DNA of 16,927 nucleotides from Pelagophyceae sp. CCMP2097 (Eukaryota > Sar > Pelagophyceae), in the NCBI GenBank assembly GCA_026770575.1, contig MU657491.1, positions 1-16,927 on the forward strand, given 5' to 3'. Of the stretch, positions 1-8,694 are shown piece after piece (positions within the stretch are counted from its first letter, which is position 1; every line of letters begins with the position of its first letter). Under the pieces are notes generated by a model. The model worked only from the letters and a program-made list of their open reading frames with translations, was not told where the DNA came from and ran no database searches. Position numbers and translations under genes: made by a program.

Positions 1-1
1 C

Positions 2-427
2 GCCTCCGAGGACGGAGGTTCAACTGAACCCACCGCCTCCGAGAACACCGACCCTTATCCAGGGCACGGTGAAACTGAACCTACCGCTTCGGAGGACACC
101 AACCCTTTGCCGGGGCACGTTGCTTCGACTGACAGCGAGGACGGAGGTTCAACAGAATCCACCGCCTCCGAGGATGGTTCAGAACCCATCGCCCATCAAA
201 AAGGGGAAGTTAGACAGGCGCTGGAGTCGGGGCGTCCAATAAACACTATGGTGCTAAATCCACCAATATGCCATCCTCTAAAGTGCGATTTCCGCGAGCT
301 CCAAGATGAGATGAGTCTCAGTTTCAAAAGCGATGAACAAAACTTGGCATATTTGTGGACTTTGGCCACGAGCCAGGTTTTGGGCATAGAACGAGGAATG
401 CATCGTTTCGAGCTTTTTAAATGGTAA
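2..427 (+). CDS. 3' end of a Ser/Thr/Glu-rich repeat protein, partial at the window edge
   Basis: The frame is open from base 2 to a TAA at 425-427, so the start lies outside the window. The first 60 or so residues are low-complexity acidic repeats: TEPTASE or a close variant occurs three times, linked by P-[YL]-PGH or EDGGST segments. The DNA repeats too, with GAGGACGGAGGTTCAAC present near 8 and again near 137. The last 80 residues are non-repetitive, mixed hydrophobic and charged, and end in RFELFKW. No catalytic motif, signal peptide or membrane segment is visible and the family is not recognised. Codon use is less GC-rich than in the Exo84-like gene. The repeat-driven open frame could be partly fortuitous, but the non-repetitive tail stays open with a sensible composition. 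Confidence 0.4.
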   Translation, partial: ASEDGGSTEPTASENTDPYPGHGETEPTASEDTNPLPGHVASTDSEDGGSTESTASEDGSEPIAHQKGEVRQALESGRPINTMVLNPPICHPLKCDFRELQDEMSLSFKSDEQNLAYLWTLATSQVLGIERGMHRFELFKW

Positions 428-1408
428 AAACAGAGCCCTGGACGCCCCCAGTTGGGCGTCTCCCATTGTCGGCAATGAAGCCCGAATCGGGAGCTTCCTT
501 CGCAGGTCGACTCAGGGCACCTCGGGGCGTCCTATATAAGGGTTATCGCCAATGACGCCGAGGACTTTCTGGCAATCGGAGTTTTCCCCCGTTGGAGTTT
601 GGCTCTGTTGAAAGTGATAGAGGACGTCGCGCTGGGTCCCATGATGCCCGGTCCTATAGAAATTGTTTGTTAAAAAACGCTCAAACTTAAAATCTGAACG
701 TCTGTTTTGGCTCGTCTGAAGCGCCACTCGCGGCAATCGCACAGAACCGGTCATATACCACCCCAGTGTGTATGGACCCACCCCGTCACATAGCCAGAAT
801 TTCGATCCCTGCGGTCCTGCGATTGCCAGCCGGGCCCGAACCTTCGCAATACGGAGGCAAAATCAGTTCAAAATCAAGGTAAGGAGGCAAATAAAGATTT
901 TATCAAGTCCAAAATATTGGGGGAAACGCTTGTTCACGCCCCTGCAAGGCGCCCTCCTCGAGGCTGATCATGTCACGGACATCCCGGGGGGCAGGGGGGT
1001 GAAAACCCACTTAATCCAAGGTAGCAGTCGAGACTGCGCATCGAGGGCAGGCGGGGGCATAGCGACCACGACCAACCCCGCAGGCGGCCTCTGAGAGCCA
1101 CAACTTTGCGCCACTTGAGGTCGCTGTATCGCCGATACCCCATGTACGCGCCAGCGAAGCGTCTGAATCGCCAACAATGTTCGGCGACGACGGTTTCTGC
1201 GAAACGGCGGCTCAGGTTGACCCGAAGGAGCGGTCCGTTGAAAAATCGGAGACCGCCGTTTGCCTCGCAGCGCCGTGTTTACCTCAAGAGACTCCAATCA
1301 AGATAGCTCCTGGGAGGGGAAGGCAAAAGCCCAGGCGGACAACCTCCTTTAAAAAGCCACTCTTTTAAAATGCCGTTTTGTAAAGCTTTATGTTGTGATA
1401 TCCGGTGA
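428..1408. other. No gene recognised; one small hairpin
   Basis: Only short open frames of unconvincing composition occur here. A 7-bp hairpin (GACGCCC at 441-447 pairing with GGGCGTC at 454-460) lies just after the stop of the upstream frame; nothing ties it to termination. No RNA gene or transposon end was seen. Confidence 0.5.
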
Positions 1409-1410
1409 TA

Positions 1411-1809
1411 GAGTAAAGGTCAATTTAAGAACCTGGTCAATTTAAGAACCGACGAAAAAATCGACAAACGACGTTCAATATCTCAATAAGGCATTTATAA
1501 GACACAATCAACATCCATGAAATCCCTTATTGGGATATTATCCGGCTCCAGGGGCCCGGTTCTTAATCTGACCGGCGTTTTTTTTTAGAACCGATGGTCG
1601 GTCCGGACTCTGCCTATGCTAAATTTCTCACAGAGGTCCCCCGCGGACGCCATGAATTGGGGGGGAAGAATATTCACGTGTACGACGCGTGTACAGGAGG
1701 GGTGGAGGGGACCCAGGCGCGTCCCCTGGCAGCGTCAAAACCGCAAATAACGGCGTCGCCGGGCCTCTGATTTTTTTCGCTTAGCCGGTTCTTAAATTGA
1801 CCTTAACTC
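1411..1809. mobile_element. MITE with 23-bp terminal inverted repeats and TA target duplication
   Basis: The left end (1411-1433, GAGTAAAGGTC then AATTTAAGAACC) is the reverse complement of the right end (1787-1809) with one mismatch. Both ends are flanked by TA (1409-1410 and 1810-1811), the target duplication of the Tc1/mariner superfamily. The core GGTCAATTTAAGAACC recurs directly at 1435-1450, and a diverged inverted copy sits inside at 1558-1573, resembling subterminal transposase-binding repeats. No coding capacity is seen, so this is a non-autonomous element. It ends about 75 bp beyond the stop codon of the Exo84-like gene. Confidence 0.75.
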
Positions 1810-1884
1810 TAGATGTAAACGACTGCACCAACATACCAAAGGCGCCCTCCGGGGATCTGCAGTACCTCCGGTGCGCCATGGTTA

Positions 1885-3991
1885 TTAGAGGTCTTCGTCG
1901 AGGCGTTCGCGCGTGAAGCATTTTGCCACTCTGCCGCCGAGCTGCGGGTGGATGGACCCCACGAAGTCTTCGAGCGACGGCGGCGGGTCGAGATCCAGCA
2001 GGAACTGCGCCATCTTCGGGGCGAGCGCGTCTGCCACGACGACGTCCAGCGGCCTAGCCGCGGATTCGGTGCAGCGCGGCCGGCCGCCGCGCGACGACGG
2101 ACAGGCCGTCCTTGGACGGCGGACGCCCCCCGAGACGCACAGGCCGACTTTGGCCATGGTTTCGGACCCCACCAAGGCGAGGTGCCCGACGCGTGACGCG
2201 ATGACCAGCGCGAACCCGTCGTCGAGGATGCGTGTCGTCGACGCGCCTGACGCCCCGCGATGAGCCGCGCGGGGCGCTCGCCGAGGGGCCTCGACGCACG
2301 GATCCAGAGCGCCTTTGCAAAGGCGCAGGTTTCGCCCTGCGCCCACTCGACGAGCGCCAGCGCCGCCTGCGGCCGCCTACGCCCGGGCATGATGGCGCGT
2401 GCACCTCCGCGGGAGCCCCCCCCATTCTCACGGCGCGAGGCAGCCCCTGTCGGCGCCGGGCGAGAAGAGCCGGGTGAAGTCGGTCACGGCCGTGGCCAGG
2501 AGGCGCCAGTAGCGCCTGCAGAGGTCGCCGAGCTCGGCCGCGAAGAGCTCATCGTCCGCTATTTGGGGGGCCACGCGTGAGGGCCCGGCGGCGTCCTGCG
2601 CCGCCCGAGTAAGGCGACGCACGCCGGTTCGTCGCGAAGAGTTCGGCGAGTGTATGCTTTTGGAGCACGCAGCTGTACCCGTCCAGGCACGCGCGGACCT
2701 GGCTCCACGCCCGTCACGCCTCGCGACGCCGGGCGCGCGGCCGACGCACTGCGTCGTCGTGCTTCCCCAGCGCGAGGAGGATGGCCGCGCGCGGCCGCAG
2801 CACGCCCTCGAAGTTCGAGTCGTCGCCTGGCCAAAGACGGTATCATCTTTGGGCGCGTTACGGCCATGATTTCTGATGCCCCCTCTGATGCCGCTCCCGT
2901 CGTTGCGGCGGTTTGGAGTCACCGACGCGGGCCGTCGCGGAACGCCGCGGCGTCGTTTAGCGCCGCCGCGTCGAGGCTCGTCCCTGCACGGCGCCGTCTT
3001 TCGAGCGGCACTTTGTCGGGCGGCGATCAGGCATCGGCACGCACAAAAGCCGTCGCTCGTGTCGTCGACGGACGAGCGCAGCGTCCGCATGAACCCAAAG
3101 CGCCGGCGCTCGCTGCCTGCGCCGCCGGCGTGCGGCACCGTGGGACCGTGGCATGCGCCGTCTGCCGCTTACCGGCAAAGTCGGCGCGCTTGACCAGCGC
3201 CTCGGTTGCGGCGACGCGGCCGGCGAGGAGCTTGGCGGCGGGCCGCTTGCGGCGCTGGGCTTTGCAGGCGAGTCCGGCGGCTTCCTCGGCGTCTTCGTCG
3301 CGGAGCGCGGCGTCGATTCTGTCTAGAACGTTTGCAAAGTCCGCATCAATCTCGAGCGCCAGAGCCTCGGCGGGCTGCGACGGCGCGGCGCCCGCGCCGG
3401 CGGTGTCGAGCGAATTAGCGCAGCAGCCGTTGAGGTGTTGGAGCGCGGCGTCGAGGTCGGCGAGGACTCCGTGGTACGCCCCGAGCTCGCACCCCGCGGC
3501 GCGCATCCTCCGCGCCGCTGTCGCAAACGCAGCCGCCTGCGAGTGCGCGCCGAGCGCCAGGCGCTCCGCCGCCAGGCGCGCGGCCACGGCGAGCTTCGAC
3601 TCGTGCACGAACAACTCGTCGGCCGACGCAGACGTCGTGTACCTACGCCGACGCTCGAGGGCTCAAGCGTTCGCTGCTACACGGTCTGGCTCGAGGGCGA
3701 GACCTCGGCGGCAGGAGGTCGCTGCCGAGTCGTCGCGGACGCGGCGTTGGGCAGGCCATCGACGTATTCCGTGGCGTTGAAATTATGATGCGCGAAAATG
3801 GCGTCGATGCCTGAGCAAGGCGATTCGAAAAGCGGCGAGGATGCGCTCGAGGGCTCCAGGACGACTCATTCCGAGTGCGATGGACGAGACGACCGTTATG
3901 CGACGGATTCCGGGCGGGCCGCACCGTCGAGCGCGCCGTCTTCCTCCTCGCCCTGCGCCTTGACCCCCGCCGCCCCCCTTCGCGCGAACAT
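1885..3991 (-). CDS. Exo84/EXOC8-like exocyst subunit, 11 exons
   Basis: Seen: coding-quality frames on the minus strand join through GT-AG introns into one frame of 475 residues. Exons, read 5' to 3': 3991-3925, 3810-3681, 3642-3173, 3116-3045, 2983-2927, 2826-2750, 2698-2623, 2558-2432, 2376-2300, 2246-2141, 2053-1885 (TAA). Most introns are 51-64 nt and four use GTGCGT donors within that range. Less certain are the 38-nt second intron, the GTCGGT donor at 2926 and the optional in-frame 87-nt last intron. Known: Exo84 is part of the octameric exocyst, which tethers secretory vesicles to the plasma membrane. Inferred from Exo84-type order: an F-x-A-x-x-Y segment near residues 33-40 (NFNATEYVD), helical coil 76-135, LDRIDAALRDEDAEEA near 172-187, LGKHDDAVRACLDGY near 284-298, and LVEWAQGETCAFAKAL near 366-381. 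It is shorter than animal or plant Exo84 (roughly 700 or more residues). Another CATCHR-type tether (COG, other exocyst subunits) is the alternative. The start is the ATG giving MFARRG; no TATA box was found. Confidence 0.68.
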
Positions 3992-4204
3992 GGCGTTCGA
4001 CGACCTTTGGCAAGGGCGCAGGGCCCGCCGCCGACTGACCGGCGTCGCGCACGACTTCCTCGAGGCCCAAACAAGACTAGAGTCACTAGACCTGATTTTG
4101 GGTGGCCCATAACCTACGTTTTCCCAGATAATCCGCCTCGGGTATTTTGGAGAGAAGTTTCGGATAAGTTCAATAGTGGCTGCCGTCTCGGCGCTCGGGC
4201 GCCT

Positions 4205-4965
4205 CGGTTAGCCGCTCCCCTCGAGATTTTCTTGGATCCACGTGTTGGTCTCGCCCGGCCCATCAATCCATGCCATCAAATCCCTAGGCAGCGCAATACC
4301 AGCGCCGTTTCGACTTGATTTATATGATGCCTTCTGTGGTCAAGTTAGGGATCTTGCGCTTCGTGCAGGGGGGCCTCTAGGAAGATATTGGAGCCACGTG
4401 TTGGTCTCACCCGCCTTGTTGTGCTGCACCATCAACTTCCTGAACAGCGCGATACCGGCGCCGTTAGAGCTTGTACCGAAAGAAACTTCTTATTTCTGCT
4501 CGAGCGACTTACGCGGCGTGTGGGCAAGGTCGCCAAGGCAGCTTCGTACCTCGTGTTGGTAGCACTTATTTCGTCAATCTGTGCCATCAAATCCCTAGGC
4601 AGCGCGCTACTAGCGCCGAATTTGCTCGAAACGGGAAAAACTCGGTTTGATGAGATCGAGCGTTTTCCTCGGCGTGCGGGCGCCCCCGTCGAGACTTCTT
4701 CGTACCATGTGTCGGTCACGTCTGCTTCATCAAACCATGCCCTTATAGGCCCGCGCTGCGCGATGCCAGCGCCGATATCGTTGGAAACGGGAAATTTTGC
4801 TTGCTCGAGTTTGAGCGTCGTGCTCTTCGTGTAGGCCTCCCCCCAGAGACTCATTGGGGCCACGTGTTGGACTCGCCTGCTTCATCATCCTGTACCATCA
4901 ACTTCCTAGGCAGCGCGATACAGGTGCTGTTATGGCTTGCTCTGGAACATGGAGCCTCTGGGCGA
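4205..4965 (-). repeat. Five-unit tandem array of a 52-codon repeat, decayed coding sequence
   Basis: A conserved block (minus-strand peptide GAGIALPRKLMVQ followed by DEAGETNTWLQ or variants) recurs five times. The GCGC anchor lies at 4291, 4447, 4602, 4758 and 4913, so spacings are 156, 155, 156 and 155 bp. A 156-bp unit is exactly 52 codons; the two 155-bp intervals break the frame, and a TGA stop lies between units 1 and 2. Units 3 and 4 read through in one minus-strand frame. After the core, units share an Arg/Ser-rich linker (APARR, RRVSRSSR). The positional conservation of the peptide suggests past selection on protein. The family is not recognised. Confidence 0.8.
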
Positions 4966-5418
4966 GTAGAATATGTTCACAAAGAAGGTTAAAACTGTTT
5001 AATCAAATGTCGAATCATTAATCACCACCGCCGTTAGCCCGCGCCGCGCCCCGAGGACGCGGGTGCGCTCGCATAACCAGGCCTCCCGCTGCGACGCCCG
5101 ATAGTAGAGGCGTTTTGGACCCTCGCAAACTTTTGGAAATCGCTCTCTATGTTTGCACTTTCGCGTTTACCTGGGATTTACGGGGTACGGACTGATTTCG
5201 ATACCAAAAAAATTGATGCTCCGCGACCCGGCCTCGGGTCCACAGACCGGCTACGGGAATTTTACTACGCGCGTTCGCTACGTCACGGTCGGTCCTATGG
5301 CATGGCGCATCAAACGTTTTGATTAACCTTACTGACCCAGGGTCCAAAATCAGGTCTAACAAGACCCGGGGGTCTTTGGATTTGAAAAAATCTAGGCCCC
5401 TTTTCCGGAGGTCGTGTG
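4966..5418. other. No gene recognised
   Basis: A short GC-rich stretch near 5030-5095 sits between AT-richer DNA. The minus-strand open frame through 5147-5668 runs into the repeats of the next element and lacks a convincing protein-like composition. A 27-bp block at 4965-4991 resembles one at 11361-11387 (see findings). Confidence 0.45.
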
Positions 5419-6133
5419 TGACGAACCACAATGAAATGAGCATACCCCAGGTCACGAGATGTGGTGAGAGCGAGCGAGCGACTTCGGCCGAGTCGCTCTC
5501 GAAGGCCCGGCGCGAGCGAGCGACTTGCGGTAATACGGGTTTTTGGGGAAACCCGGAGCTTAGCGAGCGAGCGACTTTTGATGTCGGAAAATACTGTGTA
5601 GGCACCTCGTGATGTACCCTCGATTCGGACTCTTCCGAGACAAATCGGGGGTGTTTCATCCGGCTCAAGATAATATAGGTCCTTGCTCAAGGTTAAATTC
5701 CGTCATTTCCGACGACATTTGGCGAGACACAGCACATCGATATCGTGCAAGAGACCGACCTTCCGATGACACAGGCAATGCACATTTGAAGATCTTGCCG
5801 AAGAGATTCTACGGTGCTTTTCCTAACGGGAGGTACTAGCGTCCGAATTTCATCAAGATCCACCCGCCACGACGAACAGGACACGCGCCTCTGCACGCTC
5901 CGAAGCTACCAATCAAACGAGCGAGGTGGGAGCGAGCGAGCGACTTTGATGGACCAAAACCGATCGCTCTATACCAAGAGCGAGCGAGCGACGGCAGAGA
6001 CAAAATCACTTAGGTGGCGCCTCTGCGAGCGAGCGACCGAGCCACTGTCGCAGGAAGCCTCACGGAGCGACCGAGCGACTTCACGGGCATGATCTCGTGA
6101 CCTGGGGTGTGCTCATTTCATTGTGGCTCGTCA
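5419..6133. mobile_element. 715-bp segment bounded by 42-bp inverted repeats
   Basis: Bases 5419-5460 and 6092-6133 are inverted copies of each other with two mismatches (each begins TGACGA-R-CCACAATG when read inward). The interior is dominated by a short motif listed separately. No clear target duplication flanks the pair and no transposase is encoded. It may be a foldback or MITE-like element, or two inverted copies of one dispersed repeat. Its right end lies only 10 bp from the left end of the next TIR element. Confidence 0.55.
5465..6082 (+). repeat. Interspersed GAGCGAGCGAGCGACTT motif array
   Basis: At least seven copies of GAGCGAGCGAGCGACTT or close variants occur, around 5468, 5511, 5561, 5932, 5980, 6026 and 6065, nearly all on the plus strand. 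Read on that strand they give the peptide SERAT; on the other strand they give VARSLA. The first copy also makes a hairpin, GAGCGACT pairing with AGTCGCTC across about 7 nt (5474-5496). Spacing is irregular (about 40-50 bp where clustered), so this is not a simple satellite, and the unique spacers argue against CRISPR, which would not be expected in this genome type. Confidence 0.75.
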
Positions 6134-6143
6134 CTGTGTAATA

Positions 6144-6801
6144 GACAGCTTCACTTTTTTCAAGCTACTTTCAAGCTGACCTCGCACTTTGCATAACGTC
6201 GCCTAAAACGCTTTAACGAGCAAGAACCAAGCCGACAGTGCTATGCGCATCTCCTGCTGACGCCGATGCGCCCAGCGCGCTCAGATCCTTCAGACTCGAT
6301 GATGGAATTAGATAAGTTCACTTTTTTCAAGCTACTTTTCAAGCTACTTTTTCAACATATCTTTTGTCGCTTCAACGTGAGCGCGAAGCGGCGTCAAGGG
6401 CGCCTTCCTTCGGCCACCCAGGTGAGATGGCGCGCGGGACGGGGCACGTCGGCTCCGCGACCGGCCCGCGCCTCGACGGAGGCGCGGGCACAATCGGCGC
6501 CGCCCCGCCCGCCAGAGGCCGCGCCCCGCCCCCTCCGCGAGGCGCACCCGCGCCGCGCGCCCGCGCCGCGCCCGCGCCGGGTTAACGCTCATCTAACGTT
6601 CGCTCAACGCTCATCCAACGAACGCTTCCCGCGCTTTAAAGCATTTCCGCGCTTTAAAAGCTGCTTGAAAGCTGCTTGAAAGTAGCTAACTTTCAAGCTC
6701 ATCTTGAAAGTTAGCTACTTTCAAGCAGCTTTACACGCAAATGCAGACCTGAAAGCAGCTTGAAAGCAGCTTGAAAGTAGCTTGAAAAAAGTGAAGCTGT
6801 C
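6144..6801. mobile_element. TIR transposon-like element with GC-rich core
   Basis: Bases 6144-6178 are the perfect reverse complement of 6767-6801: 35 bp starting GACAGCTTCACTTTTTTC. Both ends abut TA (6142-6143 and 6802-6803), consistent with a Tc1/mariner-type target duplication. The termini are built from repeats of CAAGCTACTTT and its complement, with a further internal copy at 6316-6357. The middle (about 6365-6585) is very GC-rich, unlike the ends, and contains a splice-like CACCCAG/GTGAG junction near 6420, as if a piece of genic DNA had been captured. No transposase is seen, so the element is non-autonomous. Confidence 0.75.
6670..6730. repeat. Perfect 28-bp palindrome with 5-nt loop
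   Basis: Arms 6670-6697 and 6703-6730 are exact reverse complements separated by CTCAT. Each arm is made of the AGCTGCTTGAAAG and TAGCTAACTTTCAAG units that also build the ends of the surrounding element, so it probably arose by inverted duplication of subterminal sequence. Confidence 0.92.
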
Positions 6802-7059
6802 TAATGTAATGTAATAAAAATCACAGCATGTCCAGTCCCGGAGGACCTTCTCCTGGCCTAGTCAGATCAACCAACTTAGCACGAATTTGATGGGTTTTAA
6901 TTTAAATAAGAAACGATAAATGGAAGTATCGGCGAAATGGGGAGTATTCTCATGCATGATGAAGTCAACCTTAGCATGGATTGACAGAGAATCAAAAAGA
7001 GGAATCTTCGTGTAATGTAATGTAATAAAAATCACAGTATGTCCAGTCCCGGAGGACCT
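6802..7059 (+). repeat. 47-bp direct repeat pair
   Basis: Bases 6802-6848 recur at 7013-7059 with one mismatch, a 211-bp offset. The unit begins TAATGTAATGTAATAAAAATC and ends CCCGGAGGACCT. The first copy starts at the TA flank of the 6144-6801 element and the second ends 11 bp before another copy of that element's terminus. The sequence between the copies is AT-rich and has no credible coding frame. Confidence 0.85.
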
Positions 7060-7070
7060 CGTTATTAATA

Positions 7071-7113
7071 GACAGTTTCACTTTTTTCATGAAGCTTTTC
7101 AAGCTACTTTCAA
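7071..7113. mobile_element. Orphan copy of the 6144-6801 element terminus
   Basis: GACAGTTTCACTTTTTTCAT then AAGCTTTTCAAGCTACTTTC closely matches the left end of the element at 6144, and it is again preceded by TA (7069-7070). No matching inverted end was found downstream in the window. It may be a truncated second insertion or an internal rearrangement product. Confidence 0.55.
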
Positions 7114-7181
7114 AGCGTATTTTTTTCAGAAAAAAACTTGGCAAGTAGCTTTTCTCTAGGAACTCCAAATCCCGGAGGAGG

Positions 7182-7243
7182 GGCAAACCAAAAACCGGAG
7201 AGGATTAGATTCGGCAAACCAAAATCCGAAGAGGATTAGATTC
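7182..7243 (+). repeat. 31-bp tandem duplication
   Basis: GGCAAACCAAAA-rich unit ending GAGGATTAGATTC occurs at 7182-7212 and again at 7213-7243 with two differences. It lies immediately upstream of the recombinase-like frame. A further local repeat, CCGTTGGCCGTTGT, occurs at 7272 and 7290. Confidence 0.85.
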
Positions 7244-7282
7244 GATGTCGATTGCCTTCGGTCGTTTATCGGCCGTTGGCCG

Positions 7283-8061
7283 TTGTTTACCGTTGGCCGT
7301 TGTAAGGACGGGGTTTTGGCTGTTTTTAATGAGTGCCCCGAAATCCGTCAGAGGCACGAGCGATGGCCACCAACGGCGCGGCGCGGCCAGGCCATCTGGC
7401 TCGAGTACTCGCACTTCCTAGTCAACGACTCTCGCCAGCTCAAGGCCGACACCGTCGTCGAGTACATGCGCAAGACGCTCGGCGTGGTGAAGGATGCGCA
7501 CGGCAAAGCCGGGTCGTCGCACTACGAGCTCTTCGCGGAGCTCGCCAACAAGGACTCGCGCAACTGGCTCATGGGCGCTCTCCGCCAGGTGGGTCTTCCT
7601 TCCCTCCATGCATCCATCCATGATCGCTTCTATCCACCCAGGTGAACGTGCAGAAGTTTCGCGAGGCCACTGCCAAGGGCAAGGCCATATTGTCGCAGGC
7701 TTTCCCGATCTACGTCTGCCACCGCCGCGAGCAATTCAAGGCGCTCCTGCGCAAGGGCGCGTCCGAGCCGATCTTGCGCGCGGCCGTGATCCAGTGCAAC
7801 GGCGCCGCGTCGGGGCGGCCGGGCGAGATTTCGGGCTTTTCCCCGGACGTGATGTCGTGGGATTCGCTGTTCACGTGCGTCGCCGTGGTGTGGCATCAGT
7901 TTAAGACGCACAAGCAAAAGATCGTCGTCATGGGTGCGGGCCGCGACCGGCACATCTGCCCGTGTCACTTGCCCGGCGTCGCCCACGCCCAAGGCTGCTT
8001 CAAGGCGCAAATCTTCGACGAGGACGGCTTGAACCACCTCTCCCCGTCCTTCTCCGAGTAG
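7283..8061 (+). CDS. Tyrosine recombinase-like protein, N-terminal half (core domain and first catalytic Arg only)
   Basis: Two coding blocks join across a 53-nt intron, 7589-7641 (GTGGGT ... CACCCAG), phase 0, giving ...GALRQ|VNVQKF. Exon 1 carries a helical core-binding-like region (WLEYSHFLVND, VVEYMRKTLGVVKDAHGK). Exon 2 has helices followed by CNGAASGRPGEISGF, which fits the box I Arg of tyrosine recombinases (G-x-R-x-G-E), and then WHQFKTHKQKIVVM, fitting the beta-hairpin that holds the catalytic Lys. The frame stops at TAG 8059-8061, before any H-x-x-R, GH or Tyr motif, so the protein as read cannot be a complete recombinase. No in-frame ATG precedes 7466; the open frame starts after a stop at 7157-7159, so the true 5' end is unknown. 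The family assignment rests on motif reading only. Probably a mobile-element gene or its remnant. Confidence 0.6.
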
Positions 8062-8231
8062 GCAGGTTTTCGAGCGCAGCGAGCCAAAATCGCTGCATAA
8101 ATTGTAAGCCGCTCGTGTATTCCAAGAGCGCGCCGGAGGCACACGGAGGACCCGACTTCGAGCGAAGGATACAGACAAATCCCATTGCAATGCCCACGTA
8201 AATAATTAAAAATATTTATCTAATCGCTGAA

Positions 8232-8397
8232 CCTTTTAATCCTCCTTTTTATTATTATTTCTTATTGAGCTATTTGTTTTTTGTTTTTTTTGCGGCCGAC
8301 CAGATTCGAACCTGTAACCAAAAACTTCTTCTATGATGATTCCAATGAGGCTCCTGCTCGACCTCCACTCCCAATTTTAGCAATCGCATCAACCACC
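8232..8397 (-). mobile_element. Probable tRNA-derived SINE
   Basis: Read on the minus strand, an A-box-like GGTCGAGCAGG (near 8352-8362) is followed by a B-box-like GGTTCGAATC (near 8304-8313), then by an A-rich tail (AAAAAAAACAAAAAACAAAT and on to 8232). An exact 10-bp direct repeat, AATCGCTGAA, flanks the unit at 8222-8231 and 8398-8407, as expected for a target-site duplication made by retrotransposition. The tRNA-like part does not fold as a functional tRNA: the T-stem has a mismatch and no acceptor partner exists. Confidence 0.5.
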
Positions 8398-8466
8398 AAT
8401 CGCTGAATCGGCCGAGTTGCTGCCCTTTTCTTCCCAAAGGTGGAACCTCACGGACTTACCCGTGGT

Positions 8467-8515
8467 GGACAGACAGACGGACAGAAAGACAGACAGACAG
8501 TTAGACGGACAGACA
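8467..8515 (+). repeat. (GACA)n microsatellite, interrupted
   Basis: About twelve tetranucleotide units of GACA with interruptions (GACG, GAAA, GTTA) lie 15 bp to the left of the Tc1-type element. Confidence 0.9.
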
Positions 8516-8694
8516 AAATTGCCCCTGGTACAACTCTTTCCGGGTAAAATGAATGGGGCCGATACTTGAATTATCGACTATCGGCACAAATACCGGCCTT
8601 TGGCCCAAGTATCGGCGGAGCGCCTTTTAGCGCCGCGGCGCCGACGACCCGGACTTTGAAGCTCCAGGTGCCACTAGGGCGCGAACACGTGATC

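Noticed and set aside
2650..3780. 376-codon plus-strand open frame
   Set aside because: It is the antisense shadow of the spliced minus-strand Exo84-like gene; the composition is Arg/Ala/Ser-rich as expected from GC-rich antisense.
5147..5668. 173-codon minus-strand ORF
   Set aside because: About a third of it is the repeated VARSL motif and an inverted repeat arm; the rest lacks protein-like patterning.
5465..6082. CRISPR array
   Set aside because: Repeats are low-complexity and vary in spacing and sequence, there is no leader or cas gene, and the genome is eukaryotic.
8292..8368. Functional tRNA gene on the minus strand
   Set aside because: B-box-like sequence is present, but the T-stem has a mismatch, and no acceptor stem or anticodon stem pairs. 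A tRNA-derived SINE explains it better.
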